The notes: generated by a model from the letters alone, not told the origin. A DNA stretch of 64,000 bases from Thermococcus sp. 2319x1 (GCF_001484685.1 NZ_CP012200.1:1234321-1298320); one strand, 5' to 3'; counted from the first letter of the stretch, positions 35,082-44,120 are shown. Program-made: numbers and translations.

Positions 35082-35963
35082 ATGCCCATGTTTGAAGGAG
35101 TTTTTGTTCCCCATATAACCCCGTTTGATGATGAAGAAGAAATAAATGAAGAAATGCTGCGCGATCTCGTCCACTACTTTGCAGACGCTGGTTTAAACGG
35201 CTTAGTAACTTTGGGGAGCAATGGAGAGTTCCCTTATTTGAGCTTTGAGGAGAAACTTAGGGTTCTTAAGATTGTGCGGGATGAGTCTCCAGTTCCGGTT
35301 ATAGCTGGTGTTGCGGAGAACTCTACCAAGGAAACGATAAGGCTTGCGAAAGAAGCCTGGGATATAGGGGTGGATGCTCTCTTAATAGCCCCTCCGTACT
35401 ACTTCAAGCCTGACAAGAGGGAGCTTTTCGCTCATTATTCCAGAATTGCCTACGAGGTGGAGGCTCCAATTTTGCTCTACAACGTTCCAAAGTTTACCAC
35501 AATCAACATAGATCTGGATGTAGTTGAGAAGCTTATGGAGGAGCACTCCAACATCGTTGGTATAAAGGATTCAAGCGGGTCAATGGGAAGAATAGCGGAG
35601 CTTGTAAGGAGGGTGGGAGATAAGGTGAGCATCTTAGCGGGAACCGCGGATGTTATGTATCCTTCGTGGATTTTGGGAGCACATGGGGCTGTTGTGGCGG
35701 TTGCAAACGTCGCTCCGAGGCTTTGTGTCGAACTTTACAACGCATTTCTTGAGAAGAAGTATGAGAAGGCAAGAAAGCTCCAGCTCATGATAAACCACCT
35801 CAATGAAGTTCTCGTCAAGAAATACAACCAGATAAGCGCGATAAAAGAGGCCATGAGAATGCTCGGCTTTGAAGTAGGTTACCCAAGGATGCCTGCTTTG
35901 CCCCTTGATGAAAAAGCCCTTGAAGACATAGAAAGGGCTTTGATTGAGGTAGGCCTTTTGTGA
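35082..35963 (+). CDS. DapA/N-acetylneuraminate lyase family aldolase
   Basis: Class I aldolase of the dihydrodipicolinate synthase superfamily (293 residues). Seen: GSNGEFPYLSFEEK, LLYNVPKFTTINID with the conserved Tyr, and GIKDSSGSMGRIAEL with the Schiff-base Lys. Thermococcales generally lack the diaminopimelate route, so a sugar-acid or hydroxyproline-type aldolase role is more likely than DapA; the substrate is not known. The start at 35082 is essentially leaderless (TATA GGTTTAATTAGG near 35050); ATG 35088 is an alternative. Confidence 0.8.
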   Translation: MPMFEGVFVPHITPFDDEEEINEEMLRDLVHYFADAGLNGLVTLGSNGEFPYLSFEEKLRVLKIVRDESPVPVIAGVAENSTKETIRLAKEAWDIGVDALLIAPPYYFKPDKRELFAHYSRIAYEVEAPILLYNVPKFTTINIDLDVVEKLMEEHSNIVGIKDSSGSMGRIAELVRRVGDKVSILAGTADVMYPSWILGAHGAVVAVANVAPRLCVELYNAFLEKKYEKARKLQLMINHLNEVLVKKYNQISAIKEAMRMLGFEVGYPRMPALPLDEKALEDIERALIEVGLL

Positions 35964-36040
35964 TACACAACTTTGTGAACAACCTATGGTTTAAAAAAGA
36001 ATTAAAAACTCCCTTCTGTAGTTTTGATTAGGTGAGGAAA

Positions 36041-36265
36041 ATGTGTTTAGCAATGCCCGCTAAGGTAGTTGAAATTAAGGATAACGTTGCGATAGTCGAT
36101 TTTGGCGGAGTTAGGAGAGAAGCGCGCATAGACTTTGTGAAGGACGTTAAAGTTGGCGATTACGTTATAGTTCACACGGGATTTGCCATTGAAAAATTGG
36201 ATGAAAAGGCCGCCCTTGAGAGTTTGAAAGCTTGGGAAGAGGTCATGAAGCTCGTGGAGGAGTAA
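36041..36265 (+). CDS. hypC: Hydrogenase maturation protein HypC
   Basis: Small chaperone that, with HypD, assembles the Fe(CN)2CO unit of [NiFe] hydrogenases. MCLAMPAKVVEIKD is the HypC start, with the essential Cys2 after Met removal. The ATG at 36041 follows GGTGAGG; the codons before it are rejected because Cys2 must be next to the start. It is followed by hypD with a 2-base gap. Confidence 0.93.
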   Translation: MCLAMPAKVVEIKDNVAIVDFGGVRREARIDFVKDVKVGDYVIVHTGFAIEKLDEKAALESLKAWEEVMKLVEE

Positions 36266-36267
36266 AT

Positions 36268-37377
36268 ATGGAACTCTCGATCTTTCAAGATAGAGAGTTA
36301 GCTCAGAGAATCCTCCAAGGGATAAGACGGGAGGCGGAGAGAATAGGCAGGGAAGTAAAGCTGATGCACGTTTGCGGTACTCATGAGGACACTGTGACGA
36401 GAAGTGGAATAAGGTCTCTCCTTCCTGAAAACGTTAAAGTTATGAGCGGTCCCGGCTGTCCGGTTTGTATAACTCCCGCCGAGGACATTGCGGCAATGAT
36501 GGAGATAATGCGCAAAGCGAAAGAAGAGGGAGAGGAGGTCATTCTTACCACCTTTGGAGACATGTATAAAATCCCCACAGCAGTGGGGAGCTTTGCCGAC
36601 TTGAAGAGCGAGGGATTTGATGTTAGAGTTGTTTATTCGATTTACGATTCCTATAAGATAGCACTCAAAGAGAAGGACAAGTTAGTGGTTCACTTTTCTC
36701 CGGGGTTTGAAACCACAACTGCTCCCGCTGCGGGCATACTAAAGGAGGTCATAGAGAAGGGAGTAGAGAACTTCAAAATATATTCAGTTCACCGCTTAAC
36801 TCCTCCAGCGGTTGAGGCGTTGATTAGACAAGGGACGGTTTTTGATGGGCTTATAGACCCCGGACACGTTTCTACAATAATCGGCGTGAAAGGATGGGAG
36901 TACATAACAAAAGAATACGGAATTCCCCAGGTGGTTGCGGGATTTGAGCCGGTTGATTTTCTCATGGGAATATTCATGCTCTTGAGAATGATAAGAAAGG
37001 GAGAGGCAAAAATAGAAAACCAGTATACAAGGGTTGTAAAATATGAGGGCAACGTTGAAGCTCAGAGAACGATAGAGGCTCTCTTCGATGTCGTTGACGC
37101 AAAGTGGAGAGCTCTGGGTGTAATACCAAAAAGCGGGTTGGAGCTCAAGAGCGAATACAAAGACTATGAGATAAGAACCTTTTACAAGGTCAAGCCTCCG
37201 GAGCTGCCCGATCTGGAGAAGGGATGCATATGTGGGGCTGTGCTTAGGGGACTGGCGTTGCCGACACAGTGCCCCCTCTTTGGAAAGAAGTGTACTCCAA
37301 GAAAACCGGTTGGGCCGTGCATGGTTTCCTATGAGGGAACGTGCCAGATATTCTACAAGTATGGAGCACTCTTTTGA
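36268..37377 (+). CDS. hypD: Hydrogenase maturation protein HypD
   Basis: Iron-sulfur scaffold for the Fe(CN)2CO cofactor. Conserved HMHVCGTHE-like segment (LMHVCGTHEDTVTRSGIRSL), GPGCPVCITPAED, and FSPGFETTTAPAA, the hallmark motifs of HypD, plus C-terminal cysteines for the [4Fe-4S] cluster (GCICGAVLRG, CPLFGKKC). ATG 36268 follows GGAGGAG. Length 369 is normal. Only hypC and hypD are here; the other hyp genes must be elsewhere. Confidence 0.94.
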   Translation: MELSIFQDRELAQRILQGIRREAERIGREVKLMHVCGTHEDTVTRSGIRSLLPENVKVMSGPGCPVCITPAEDIAAMMEIMRKAKEEGEEVILTTFGDMYKIPTAVGSFADLKSEGFDVRVVYSIYDSYKIALKEKDKLVVHFSPGFETTTAPAAGILKEVIEKGVENFKIYSVHRLTPPAVEALIRQGTVFDGLIDPGHVSTIIGVKGWEYITKEYGIPQVVAGFEPVDFLMGIFMLLRMIRKGEAKIENQYTRVVKYEGNVEAQRTIEALFDVVDAKWRALGVIPKSGLELKSEYKDYEIRTFYKVKPPELPDLEKGCICGAVLRGLALPTQCPLFGKKCTPRKPVGPCMVSYEGTCQIFYKYGALF

Positions 37378-37420
37378 TTTTTGCAATTTTTATTTTCGAT
37401 ATTGCTCGGGGTTAGAGAGG

Positions 37421-37476
37421 GGCTCGGAGGGTGTTCACGTCATCATTTCTCAGCATGCTTGCTAATCGTCATCGCC
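37421..37476 (-). ncRNA. Box C/D guide RNA
   Basis: Minus strand: stem GGC, box C GATGA (within GCGATGA, 37469-37475), guide ending TTAGCAAGCATG, D' CTGA (37450-37453), spacer GAA, C' ATGATGA (37440-37446), guide ending GTGAACACCCT, D CCGA (37424-37427), closing GCC. A minus-strand TATA box TTTAAAA at 37499-37505 is centred 26 bp upstream. It lies in the 215 bp between hypD and the aminotransferase gene. Targets not recognised. Confidence 0.7.
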
Positions 37477-37592
37477 TGAAGTAGCTACGCTTTCTCTCTT
37501 TTAAAGCTATCTCCAAAACGTGAAACCTTATGCTAGGAAAAATTTTTATGCTTGTAAAACAACCTTTCTCTGATTCATACGGAGGTGTTGTT

Positions 37593-38786
37593 ATGATTAA
37601 AGCGTCAAAAAGAGCTATGAGTATTGAGTACGCTATAAGGGATGTTGTTCTGCCGGCAAGGGAGCTCGAAAAGCAGGGAATAAAAATCATCAAGCTCAAC
37701 ATCGGCGATCCCGTGAAGTTCGACTTTCAACCTCCAGAACACATGAAAAAAGCTTATTGCGAAGCAATAATGGAGGGTCACAACTATTACGGAGACAGCG
37801 AGGGAGATAGAGAGCTTAGAGAGGCTATTGTGGAGAGAGAAAAGAAGAAAAACGGGGTGGATATTACCCCGGAGGATGTTCAAGTTACAGCTGCCGTTAC
37901 CGAGGCATTGCAGTTCATCTTCGGCGCGCTCATCGATGGAGGCGAAGAGATACTAATCCCCGGGCCGAGCTATCCGCCATATGTTGGACTTGTGAAGTTC
38001 TACGGCGGTGTTCCCAAGGCTTATAGAACAATTGAAGAAGAGGGCTGGCAGCCTGATGTAGATGACATGAGGAAAAAGATAACCGAAAAAACGAAAGCAA
38101 TAGCCGTTATAAATCCAAACAACCCCACTGGAGCCCTATACGAAAAGAAGACCCTTCAGGAAATAATTGACCTCGCTGGAGAGTACGATCTGCCAATAAT
38201 AAGCGATGAGATTTATGACCTCATGACATATGAAGGAAAGCACGTTTCCCCGGGTTCATTAACTAAGGACGTGCCCGTAATAGTCATGAACGGTCTCTCA
38301 AAGGTTTACTTCGCAACGGGGTGGAGACTGGGCTATATGTACTTTGTAGACCCAGAGAACAAGCTTGCGGAGGTTAGAGAAGCAATAGGGAAGCTCGCAA
38401 GGATAAGGCTCTGTCCGAATACGCCAGCTCAAAAAGCGGCAATCGCTGGCCTTAGGGGCCCAATGGACTACCTTGAGGAATACATGGCAAGGCTTAAGGA
38501 GAGAAGGGACTACATCTACAAGAGGCTTAATGAGATGCCCGGAATAAGCACCCAGAAGCCTCAGGGAGCGTTCTACATCTTCCCCAAGATTGAAGAGGGA
38601 CCATGGAAGAGCGACAAGGAGTTCGTTCTTGATGTCCTCCACAATGCCCATGTGCTCTTTGTCCACGGCTCTGGATTTGGCGAAGGTGGCGAAATGCACT
38701 TCCGTTCAATATTCTTAGCTCCGGTTCCAGTGTTGGAGGAGGCCATGGACAACCTGGAGAAGTTCATGAAAGAAAGGCTTGGGTGA
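37593..38786 (+). CDS. Alanine aminotransferase
   Basis: PLP-dependent class I aminotransferase. In Thermococcales this enzyme makes alanine from pyruvate and glutamate as an electron and nitrogen sink. NPNNPTGALYEKKTL and ISDEIYDLMTYEG surround the PLP site, and NGLSKVYFATGWRLGY carries the Schiff-base Lys. The start MIKASKRAMSIEYAIRD closely matches the P. furiosus AlaAT as I recall it. The ATG at 37593 follows GGAGGTG; longer starts have no ribosome site. Confidence 0.9.
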   Translation: MIKASKRAMSIEYAIRDVVLPARELEKQGIKIIKLNIGDPVKFDFQPPEHMKKAYCEAIMEGHNYYGDSEGDRELREAIVEREKKKNGVDITPEDVQVTAAVTEALQFIFGALIDGGEEILIPGPSYPPYVGLVKFYGGVPKAYRTIEEEGWQPDVDDMRKKITEKTKAIAVINPNNPTGALYEKKTLQEIIDLAGEYDLPIISDEIYDLMTYEGKHVSPGSLTKDVPVIVMNGLSKVYFATGWRLGYMYFVDPENKLAEVREAIGKLARIRLCPNTPAQKAAIAGLRGPMDYLEEYMARLKERRDYIYKRLNEMPGISTQKPQGAFYIFPKIEEGPWKSDKEFVLDVLHNAHVLFVHGSGFGEGGEMHFRSIFLAPVPVLEEAMDNLEKFMKERLG

Positions 38787-38799
38787 TCTTTCTTCTTTT

Positions 38800-39003
38800 T
38801 TATCCTCCAGATACTACTGGAATTACTTCGACGTAGTCGTTGTCTTTAACGGGATCATCTTCTAAAGCAACTTTTCCGTTCACCTTCGCTATTGCACTTT
38901 CCGTGTTGAATCCAACAGCCCTAAGGATGTCTTTGACTTTCATTCCCTTCTGATACTCCAGCTCTCTCTCGATTTTTCTTCCGATTACCCTCACTTTTAT
39001 CAT
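38800..39003 (-). CDS. MoaD/ThiS-like small archaeal modifier protein
   Basis: Ubiquitin-fold protein of 67 residues starting MIKVRVIGRKIERELEY and ending VVSGG. The terminal diglycine is the site activated by E1-like enzymes for sulfur transfer or protein conjugation (MoaD, ThiS, SAMP). Which of these roles applies cannot be told. The ATG at 39003 follows GGTGATG; the longer frame to 39108 is rejected. It converges with the aminotransferase gene, 13 bp apart. Confidence 0.82.
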   Translation of the reverse strand: MIKVRVIGRKIERELEYQKGMKVKDILRAVGFNTESAIAKVNGKVALEDDPVKDNDYVEVIPVVSGG

Positions 39004-39179
39004 GAGCATCACCGGAGAAAAATCCCTGTGTGGGTTTTTAACTTTGTCGAAAAACTCTTTAAGTTTCTGAAGGATATACAAACGTCGATGATGGTCGAGG
39101 CCCGGCACTGAAAGGTGATCCAGGATAAAGGAGAAACTTTATAACTCCCGAACTCTATTCGAGGTTTGGGGGAGACTTC

Positions 39180-40217
39180 ATGATACTTCCACTTGAGGTG
39201 AATACTATCGGAATGCTTACGCCGAGAGTAGGAGCTGTTCTGCTGTTTTTGTATGCATACTCAAAAAGTAAGCGAAAATCTGCTCTTTTCTTTGCGCTTT
39301 CGTGGCTTTTCGCAATTCCAACAGCAACGTTTGGGCTTGTTAGCATAAAAATCGAAAACGCTTTCATCTCTTTGGCTTTTGCTCTGTTTAACCTTGCTCT
39401 CTTTTCTATGCTTAAAGAGGAAGCCAATGTTCCAATCCCTCGGATTGGATTCATAGTTCAACCCCTTGTTATAGCCCTTTTTGGCATAGCAGAGAGCATT
39501 ATTGAGAGAAAACCAGAGGATGGCTACATCTTTGGAGGACTTTTGACGGTGATAATCGGTGCCGTAACAATAGAGGCCCTCTCCCCTTATTATGGTAGGG
39601 ATGGAAAATTATTGGGAATTACGCTAATGGTTTCGGGTGTTGCCTCTGCAGTGTATCCAAGAGTTGTTTTATCTCCTCAATTGTTGACCGTAGGTCAGAT
39701 AGCTGCTTTGGCGGTTGGTGCGAGTTTGTTCTACTTTTACTACAAAATAGTTTTCAGCCCGCGTTTTATCAAAAGGTATGGGGCAGAGAGTATTGAACCC
39801 CTCGAACTTGGGGGAGTCCGCATCCTTTCACCAGAAGAGTTTAAACAAATTAAAACACAGTTGGAAGACTATCCAGTTCTTGCTTTTCTTCGGAACTTAA
39901 AGCCATCTGAAAAGTGGAATTCCTTCAGCTTCACTACCATGGAAACGCCAAATAGGATCCACCCAACTGACCTGTACAAGATAACCGACATGGTCAATAG
40001 GTACATCTTCGAGACGAAAAAGAGCAATCTTAGGGGGATTGTGTTGATAGAAGGCCTGGAATTTTTGAGGTTGTACAATGAATTCCCTTCAATAGCAAAG
40101 ATGCTGAGCGCAGTTAGAGACCACGTGATTTCCAACAATGGAGCTCTTGTAGTTGTTGCGGATAAAAGTGCCTGGGACGAAATAGAATGGAACACATTGC
40201 GGAGGATTTTAGAATAG
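39180..40217 (+). CDS. Membrane protein with cytoplasmic DUF835 domain
   Basis: Residues 1-195 contain about six or seven hydrophobic helices (VGAVLLFLYAY, LGITLMVSGVASAVYP, AALAVGASLFYFYY). Residues about 220-345 are a DUF835 domain (ESIEPLELGGVRIL, RGIVLIEGLEFLRLYNEF, GALVVVADKSAWDEIEW) with an acidic strand end like Walker B but no P-loop. Function unknown; sensor-like roles have been guessed for such layouts. TATA ACTTTATAAC at 39136-39145 and GGGGGAG before ATG. Confidence 0.75.
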   Translation: MILPLEVNTIGMLTPRVGAVLLFLYAYSKSKRKSALFFALSWLFAIPTATFGLVSIKIENAFISLAFALFNLALFSMLKEEANVPIPRIGFIVQPLVIALFGIAESIIERKPEDGYIFGGLLTVIIGAVTIEALSPYYGRDGKLLGITLMVSGVASAVYPRVVLSPQLLTVGQIAALAVGASLFYFYYKIVFSPRFIKRYGAESIEPLELGGVRILSPEEFKQIKTQLEDYPVLAFLRNLKPSEKWNSFSFTTMETPNRIHPTDLYKITDMVNRYIFETKKSNLRGIVLIEGLEFLRLYNEFPSIAKMLSAVRDHVISNNGALVVVADKSAWDEIEWNTLRRILE

Positions 40218-40230
40218 AGCAGACCTATGG

Positions 40231-40305
40231 CGGACCGGCGGGGATTCGAACCCCGGACCCTCGGCTTAGGAGGCCGATGCCCTATCCTGGCTAGGCTACC
40301 GGTCC
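40231..40305 (-). tRNA. tRNA-Arg (CCT)
   Basis: Minus strand acceptor arms GGACCGG and CCGGTCC pair, the discriminator is G and CCA is encoded at 40228-40230. The anticodon loop CTCCTAA gives CCT. T arm GGGGTTCGAATCCCC. A minus-strand TATA box ATTTATAAG lies at about 40335-40343. No intron. Confidence 0.95.
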
Positions 40306-40343
40306 ACTCCCGTTTCCTATCCTCTCTCACTGGCTTATAAATC

Positions 40344-40371
40344 TTTTGTTAAATAAAATTGTTTAACAAAA
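40344..40371. promoter_or_regulatory. Inverted repeat upstream of the Lrp-family gene
   Basis: TTTTGTTAAA, an 8-base spacer, then TTTAACAAAA: a perfect 10 bp inverted repeat. It lies about 10 bp upstream of the Lrp gene's TATA (TATTTAAAC near 40381-40389) and next to the TATA of the divergent tRNA-Arg. Position and symmetry suit an autoregulatory Lrp operator; this is inference. Confidence 0.45.
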
Positions 40372-40419
40372 ATCAAAGGGTATTTAAACTTCCCTTCAAA
40401 ACTTTCTCCGGTGTGGCTG

Positions 40420-40863
40420 ATGGTGGATGAGCTGGACAGAAAAATAATCTCTATTCTTCAGGAGGATGCTCGGCTCTCTTATAGGGAGATAGCAAAAAAA
40501 GTGGGAGTTGCCGTGGGGACGGTGTACAACAGAATAAAAAGACTTGAAGAAGAAGGTATCATTAGGGGATTCGCTCCAAAGCTGGATTACGCCAAACTTG
40601 GCTATGACCTTACGACGATAATCGGGGTCAAGGCTCAGGGGAAGAGGATAATTGAGATCGAGAGGGAGATAGCAAAAGACCCCCATGTTGCCTGTGTCTA
40701 CGATGTCACTGGAGAATACGACATAATAGTAATCGCAAAGTTCAGGGGAAGGGAAGACATGAACAGGTTTGTCAAGAAGCTTTTGAGGATAGAGGGTGTG
40801 GAAAAGACTTACACCCATGTTGCAATGGACATAGTGAAGGAGGATTTAACGCTAGAGGTTTAG
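40420..40863 (+). CDS. Lrp/AsnC family transcriptional regulator
   Basis: Residues 1-60 form a winged-helix DNA-binding domain (MVDELDRKIISILQEDARLS, VGTVYNRIKRLEEEGII) and residues 65-145 the RAM effector domain (HVACVYDVTGEYDIIVIAKF). Length 147 is standard. The ATG at 40420 was chosen; the GTG at 40411 is at the likely transcription start. An inverted repeat upstream suggests autoregulation. The regulated pathway and effector amino acid are unknown. Confidence 0.87.
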   Translation: MVDELDRKIISILQEDARLSYREIAKKVGVAVGTVYNRIKRLEEEGIIRGFAPKLDYAKLGYDLTTIIGVKAQGKRIIEIEREIAKDPHVACVYDVTGEYDIIVIAKFRGREDMNRFVKKLLRIEGVEKTYTHVAMDIVKEDLTLEV

Positions 40864-41196
40864 GAAGTTCCTCACAAATCTCTTCGCCAAATTTTGCAAA
40901 GTCTCAGCGGGTAACTTTACTTTTTCCCCGTTTTCCGTGCCTTCAAATATTAGTGGAATTGGGCTCAGGGTTTCTATAACCTGGAATTCCTCGTTTTCGT
41001 TTAGCGTTGCCTTTAGAACTTTTCGGTATTCTTGAGGGGTTACAACCTTTATAACGCCGTGGAGCACCAATCTCTCCCCACACTCCTCTTCACTGCATAC
41101 AAAATCGAACTCCTCCCCCAGCTTTGCCTCCACCATTATGCTCTTCCCGGCTACATTGTATATCATAAACATGTCTTCGTTCTCGAAATTTTCCAT
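40852..41196 (-). CDS. Uncharacterised 114-residue protein
   Basis: No family recognised. Acidic, probably beta-rich in the first two thirds (MIYNVAGKSIMVEAKLGEEF, ERLVLHGVIKVVTPQEYRKV), with one CSEEEC pair near residue 34 and a C-terminal helix (LPAETLQNLAKRFVRNFL). The ATG follows GGAGG with a good gap. It overlaps the converging Lrp gene by 12 bases. Confidence 0.6.
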   Translation of the reverse strand: MENFENEDMFMIYNVAGKSIMVEAKLGEEFDFVCSEEECGERLVLHGVIKVVTPQEYRKVLKATLNENEEFQVIETLSPIPLIFEGTENGEKVKLPAETLQNLAKRFVRNFLNL

Positions 41197-41224
41197 ATTA
41201 AGTCCTCCAGATAAACAATAAAGG

Positions 41225-41938
41225 TTAAAGCCTTACCATAACGTCCACGGGGATGTTGTATTCCTCTTTTATCCTGTTTATTGCATTGCCTGCACTTATA
41301 AGGAAGAACATTCCTGCCGGTGTTGCACTTGCCTGCCTGCACATCTCTATAAGGGCCCTCTGGGTTTCTCCGCTCCTCACAACGTCATCAACTATTAGTA
41401 TCTTCTCTCCCTTTTTAATTGCCCAATATGGCAAATAAAGTGTCATAACGCTTCCTGAAGAGCTTGAGACATAGTTTACCTCGTAAAACTTTTCCACTCC
41501 AACTTCCTTTTTCTTCTTTGCGTAGACGACATCCACCCCAAGCTCGTTTCCAATATGAACTGCCAGGGGAATGCCGTCCGTAGCTGCCGTTAGTATCTTA
41601 TCTATCTCCATCTCCATGTACTTTGAGGCAACGCTCTCAGCAATAAGGCTCATCAAATCTGTATCGCTGAGAATCTTCAGGTTATCAAACAATCCATGTT
41701 TATCAAAAACTATTCTCTTCTTAACTTCCTCTTCAAGGTTTACGTAGGGGGAGAGAACCGCTATTAGTTCCCTGGCACGCTGCGTGCTTGGAAGGACTTT
41801 TCCCCTCACGTATCTGTTGAGCACCGTTATTGGAAGTCCGGTGATTCTTGAGAGTTCCTCATATGTGTAGCTCTTTTTTAAAAGCCTTAAAATCCTGATG
41901 ACACGGAGTTTCTCTTTAACTGCCTCTATCTGACTCAA
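41225..41938 (-). CDS. HTH-phosphoribosyltransferase regulator (PyrE-like/GfcR type)
   Basis: N-terminal helix-turn-helix (KSYTYEELSRITGLPITVLN, RYVRGKVLPS) fused to an orotate phosphoribosyltransferase-like domain whose PRPP loop is ILIVDDVVRSGETQRALIEM. This layout is known from archaeal regulators such as haloarchaeal GfcR; the domain probably senses a phosphorylated metabolite. The start is the TTG at 41938 behind GGAGGTGGGAG; codons upstream are leader. TATA TTTATACA lies near 41980 with a purine-rich BRE. Confidence 0.8.
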   Translation of the reverse strand: MSQIEAVKEKLRVIRILRLLKKSYTYEELSRITGLPITVLNRYVRGKVLPSTQRARELIAVLSPYVNLEEEVKKRIVFDKHGLFDNLKILSDTDLMSLIAESVASKYMEMEIDKILTAATDGIPLAVHIGNELGVDVVYAKKKKEVGVEKFYEVNYVSSSSGSVMTLYLPYWAIKKGEKILIVDDVVRSGETQRALIEMCRQASATPAGMFFLISAGNAINRIKEEYNIPVDVMVRL

Positions 41939-42003
41939 GCTCCCACCTCCTGCTGGTGGAATAATATTGACAAGAAAATGTATAAATAGGTTTCGGTTTA
42001 TGG

Positions 42004-42525
42004 TCAAATTATAAGATCTGCCGGTTTATTTTGATGATTGGAGATTCCCATTTTCTGCCGGTATTCGGATATTACCTCGCCAAAATATCTCATTGCAAAA
42101 TCCAAATCTATAGGGTCTCCCTCTGGATGGTTGACCCCTTTACAAAATGAATCTTCCTTTACGTACACGTCTATAAGGGAGCCATGCTTGACCAGGATAA
42201 AGGGATACAGCTTACACGCCAATGGTCTTTTGGAGTAAATCTTGCACTTTCCATCTTCTCCAAGGAAGACACAGCCATCGTCAAACGGTCTCTTCCTAAG
42301 TCCGTATCCCAGAAACTTGTCCCCTCTATAGAACATCTTCTCATAATCCACAAACTCCCACGCGTTAAATCCCAAGTCCTCTATTCTTGCTATATCCTCG
42401 TCTCTGAGGGGTATCTCAAGGTTTATGCAGCAGTTGGCACACTGAAGGCATTTAAATTTAAAAGAAGGGTCGCTTTTAATTTGCAGGGTTTCTAAATTTA
42501 TTGTCGCTATCCACCTCTTCTCCAC
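42004..42525 (-). CDS. YkgJ family cysteine-cluster protein
   Basis: A 173-residue protein with CLQCANCC near residue 26, GCVFLGEDGKCKIYSKRPLA (two Cys), CKLYPF and a late FCKGV, the pattern of the CxxCxxCC zinc- or iron-binding family (UPF0153). Function unknown. The start is GTG at 42525 with GAGGTGAT 8 bases upstream. It ends before the promoter of the PRTase regulator. Confidence 0.8.
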   Translation of the reverse strand: MEKRWIATINLETLQIKSDPSFKFKCLQCANCCINLEIPLRDEDIARIEDLGFNAWEFVDYEKMFYRGDKFLGYGLRKRPFDDGCVFLGEDGKCKIYSKRPLACKLYPFILVKHGSLIDVYVKEDSFCKGVNHPEGDPIDLDFAMRYFGEVISEYRQKMGISNHQNKPADLII

Positions 42526-42537
42526 CTTTTTATCACC

Positions 42538-42777
42538 TCAGCTCCCGTAAGAGCTTGCTATTAGTGTTTCGGTCATCTCTATTTCTCTTATTTTCCTTAA
42601 AATCTCGTCATGGAAGCTGTCTAATTCTTTAATGTTCTCAATTTCAACCCGTATAATTATGTCGTATTCTCCATAGACTTTGTATATCTCCTTCACTTGG
42701 GGGATGTCCTTCAGCTTTTCATATACCAGGTCTTCATTTCCGGGCTTTACAATAATTAAAACAAATGCCTCCATCAT
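42538..42777 (-). CDS. Stand-alone RAM (AsnC effector) domain protein
   Basis: A 79-residue protein made only of the Lrp/AsnC ligand-binding domain ([40 protein letters not shown]); there is no DNA-binding part. Such proteins can form oligomers with full Lrp proteins or bind amino acids alone. The ATG overlaps the SRP54 stop (ATGA), so translation is coupled to SRP54. The ATG at 42774 is a possible alternative start. Confidence 0.82.
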   Translation of the reverse strand: MMEAFVLIIVKPGNEDLVYEKLKDIPQVKEIYKVYGEYDIIIRVEIENIKELDSFHDEILRKIREIEMTETLIASSYGS

Positions 42778-44120
42778 ATGCCCAACCCCCCAAAGTTAAA
42801 CCTCTTGGCCATCTTGGCCAATTTCCTTTTATCCATACCCTTAAAGAATTTTTTCATCTGCTTGTATTGGTTGAGCAGTTCCTTTACATCTTTTGTGCTA
42901 GTGCCAGAGCCCCTTGCTATTCTCTTGATCCTTGAGTAGTTTATTATCTCGGGGTTTTCGAGCTCTTCTTCAGTCATGGAATCCATGATTACCTTGAATT
43001 TTTTCAGTCTCTCTTCACTCACCTTAATTACTTCATCCGGGATAGAATAACCCATTCCCGGGATCATTTTCAGTATCTGCTGGAGTGGCCCCATCTTCCT
43101 CATAGCCTCTAACTGGGCGTACATGTCTTTGAGGTTAAACTTCCCCCTCAAGAACTTTTCAATGTCTTCTTCTCTGAATTCAGTCTCCTTGCTAAGTTCC
43201 TCGAACTTCTCCAGCAACCCTTGAATGTCCCCCAATCCTAAGAGCCTTGAAACAAAGCGCTTCGGATCAAAAGGTTCTAAGTCATCTATCTTCTCTCCAA
43301 CACCGATGAACTTTATTGGGGCTCCCGTTGCTACAACAGCGGAAAGAGCCCCTCCACCTTTTGCCGAGCCGTCCAGCTTGGTTACAATTATCGACCCTAT
43401 GGGAGTTGCCTCCTTAAAAGCCAGTGCCTGGTTGTACGCTTGCTGTCCAATTGTTCCGTCGATTACGAGGATGACCTCATGGGGGCTTATAGCATTGCTT
43501 ATTTGCTTCATCTCTTCTATGAGTCCTTTCTCTTCCTTGTGCCTTCCTGCCGAGTCCACTATTATCACATCTACACTCTTCTTTTTGAAGTACTCCACTC
43601 CCTCTTTAGCAAGCTTTACTGCGTCTTTTTCTTCGGGGTCTCCAAAAACCTCAATTCCATACGGCTCTACGAGCTGTTTTAGCTGGAAATAAGCACCCGG
43701 ACGCCAGGTGTCGGCACAAACCAAGCCTACTTTATATCCATGTTTCTGGAAGTATCTCGCAAGCTTTGCCACGCTTGTGGTTTTTCCCGATCCTTGGATG
43801 CCAACCGTTAAGAGAATAGTTGGCTTTTCCCTTATCTCTATGGGCTTTGCCTCCTTTCCCAAAAAATTTGTCAGCTCTTCGTAGACTATCTTGATTACGT
43901 GTTCCTTTTTGGAAACTCCGGCAGGTGGCTTTTCTTCTAAAGCTCTTTTCTCAATTTTCTTGGTGAGATCAAGGACGAGACGAACGTTAACATCACTTGT
44001 AAGCAGAGCCCTCTGAATGTCCCTAACCACCTCTCTCACAAGAGCTTCATCAACGGTACTTGCACGCGCAAGTTTTCTTAGGGCGTTGTTGAGTGACTGG
44101 CCGAGCTTGTCTAATACCAT
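42774..44120 (-). CDS. srp54: Signal recognition particle 54 kDa protein
   Basis: GTPase that binds signal sequences and the SRP RNA to target ribosomes to the membrane. N domain residues 1-85, G domain with [15 protein letters not shown] (G1), [15 protein letters not shown] (G3), [10 protein letters not shown] (G4), and a C-terminal M domain ([28 protein letters not shown]). Length 448 is normal. The ATG follows GGTGGAG; minus-strand TATA ATTATAAA at 44153-44160 implies a leader of about 10 bases. Confidence 0.95.
   Translation of the reverse strand: MVLDKLGQSLNNALRKLARASTVDEALVREVVRDIQRALLTSDVNVRLVLDLTKKIEKRALEEKPPAGVSKKEHVIKIVYEELTNFLGKEAKPIEIREKPTILLTVGIQGSGKTTSVAKLARYFQKHGYKVGLVCADTWRPGAYFQLKQLVEPYGIEVFGDPEEKDAVKLAKEGVEYFKKKSVDVIIVDSAGRHKEEKGLIEEMKQISNAISPHEVILVIDGTIGQQAYNQALAFKEATPIGSIIVTKLDGSAKGGGALSAVVATGAPIKFIGVGEKIDDLEPFDPKRFVSRLLGLGDIQGLLEKFEELSKETEFREEDIEKFLRGKFNLKDMYAQLEAMRKMGPLQQILKMIPGMGYSIPDEVIKVSEERLKKFKVIMDSMTEEELENPEIINYSRIKRIARGSGTSTKDVKELLNQYKQMKKFFKGMDKRKLAKMAKRFNFGGLGI

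Noticed and set aside
39086-39135. Possible C/D RNA: CGATGATGG, CTGA at 39108 and a C'-like GTGATCC
   Set aside because: No D box and no closing stem; the right half runs into the promoter of the DUF835 membrane protein gene.
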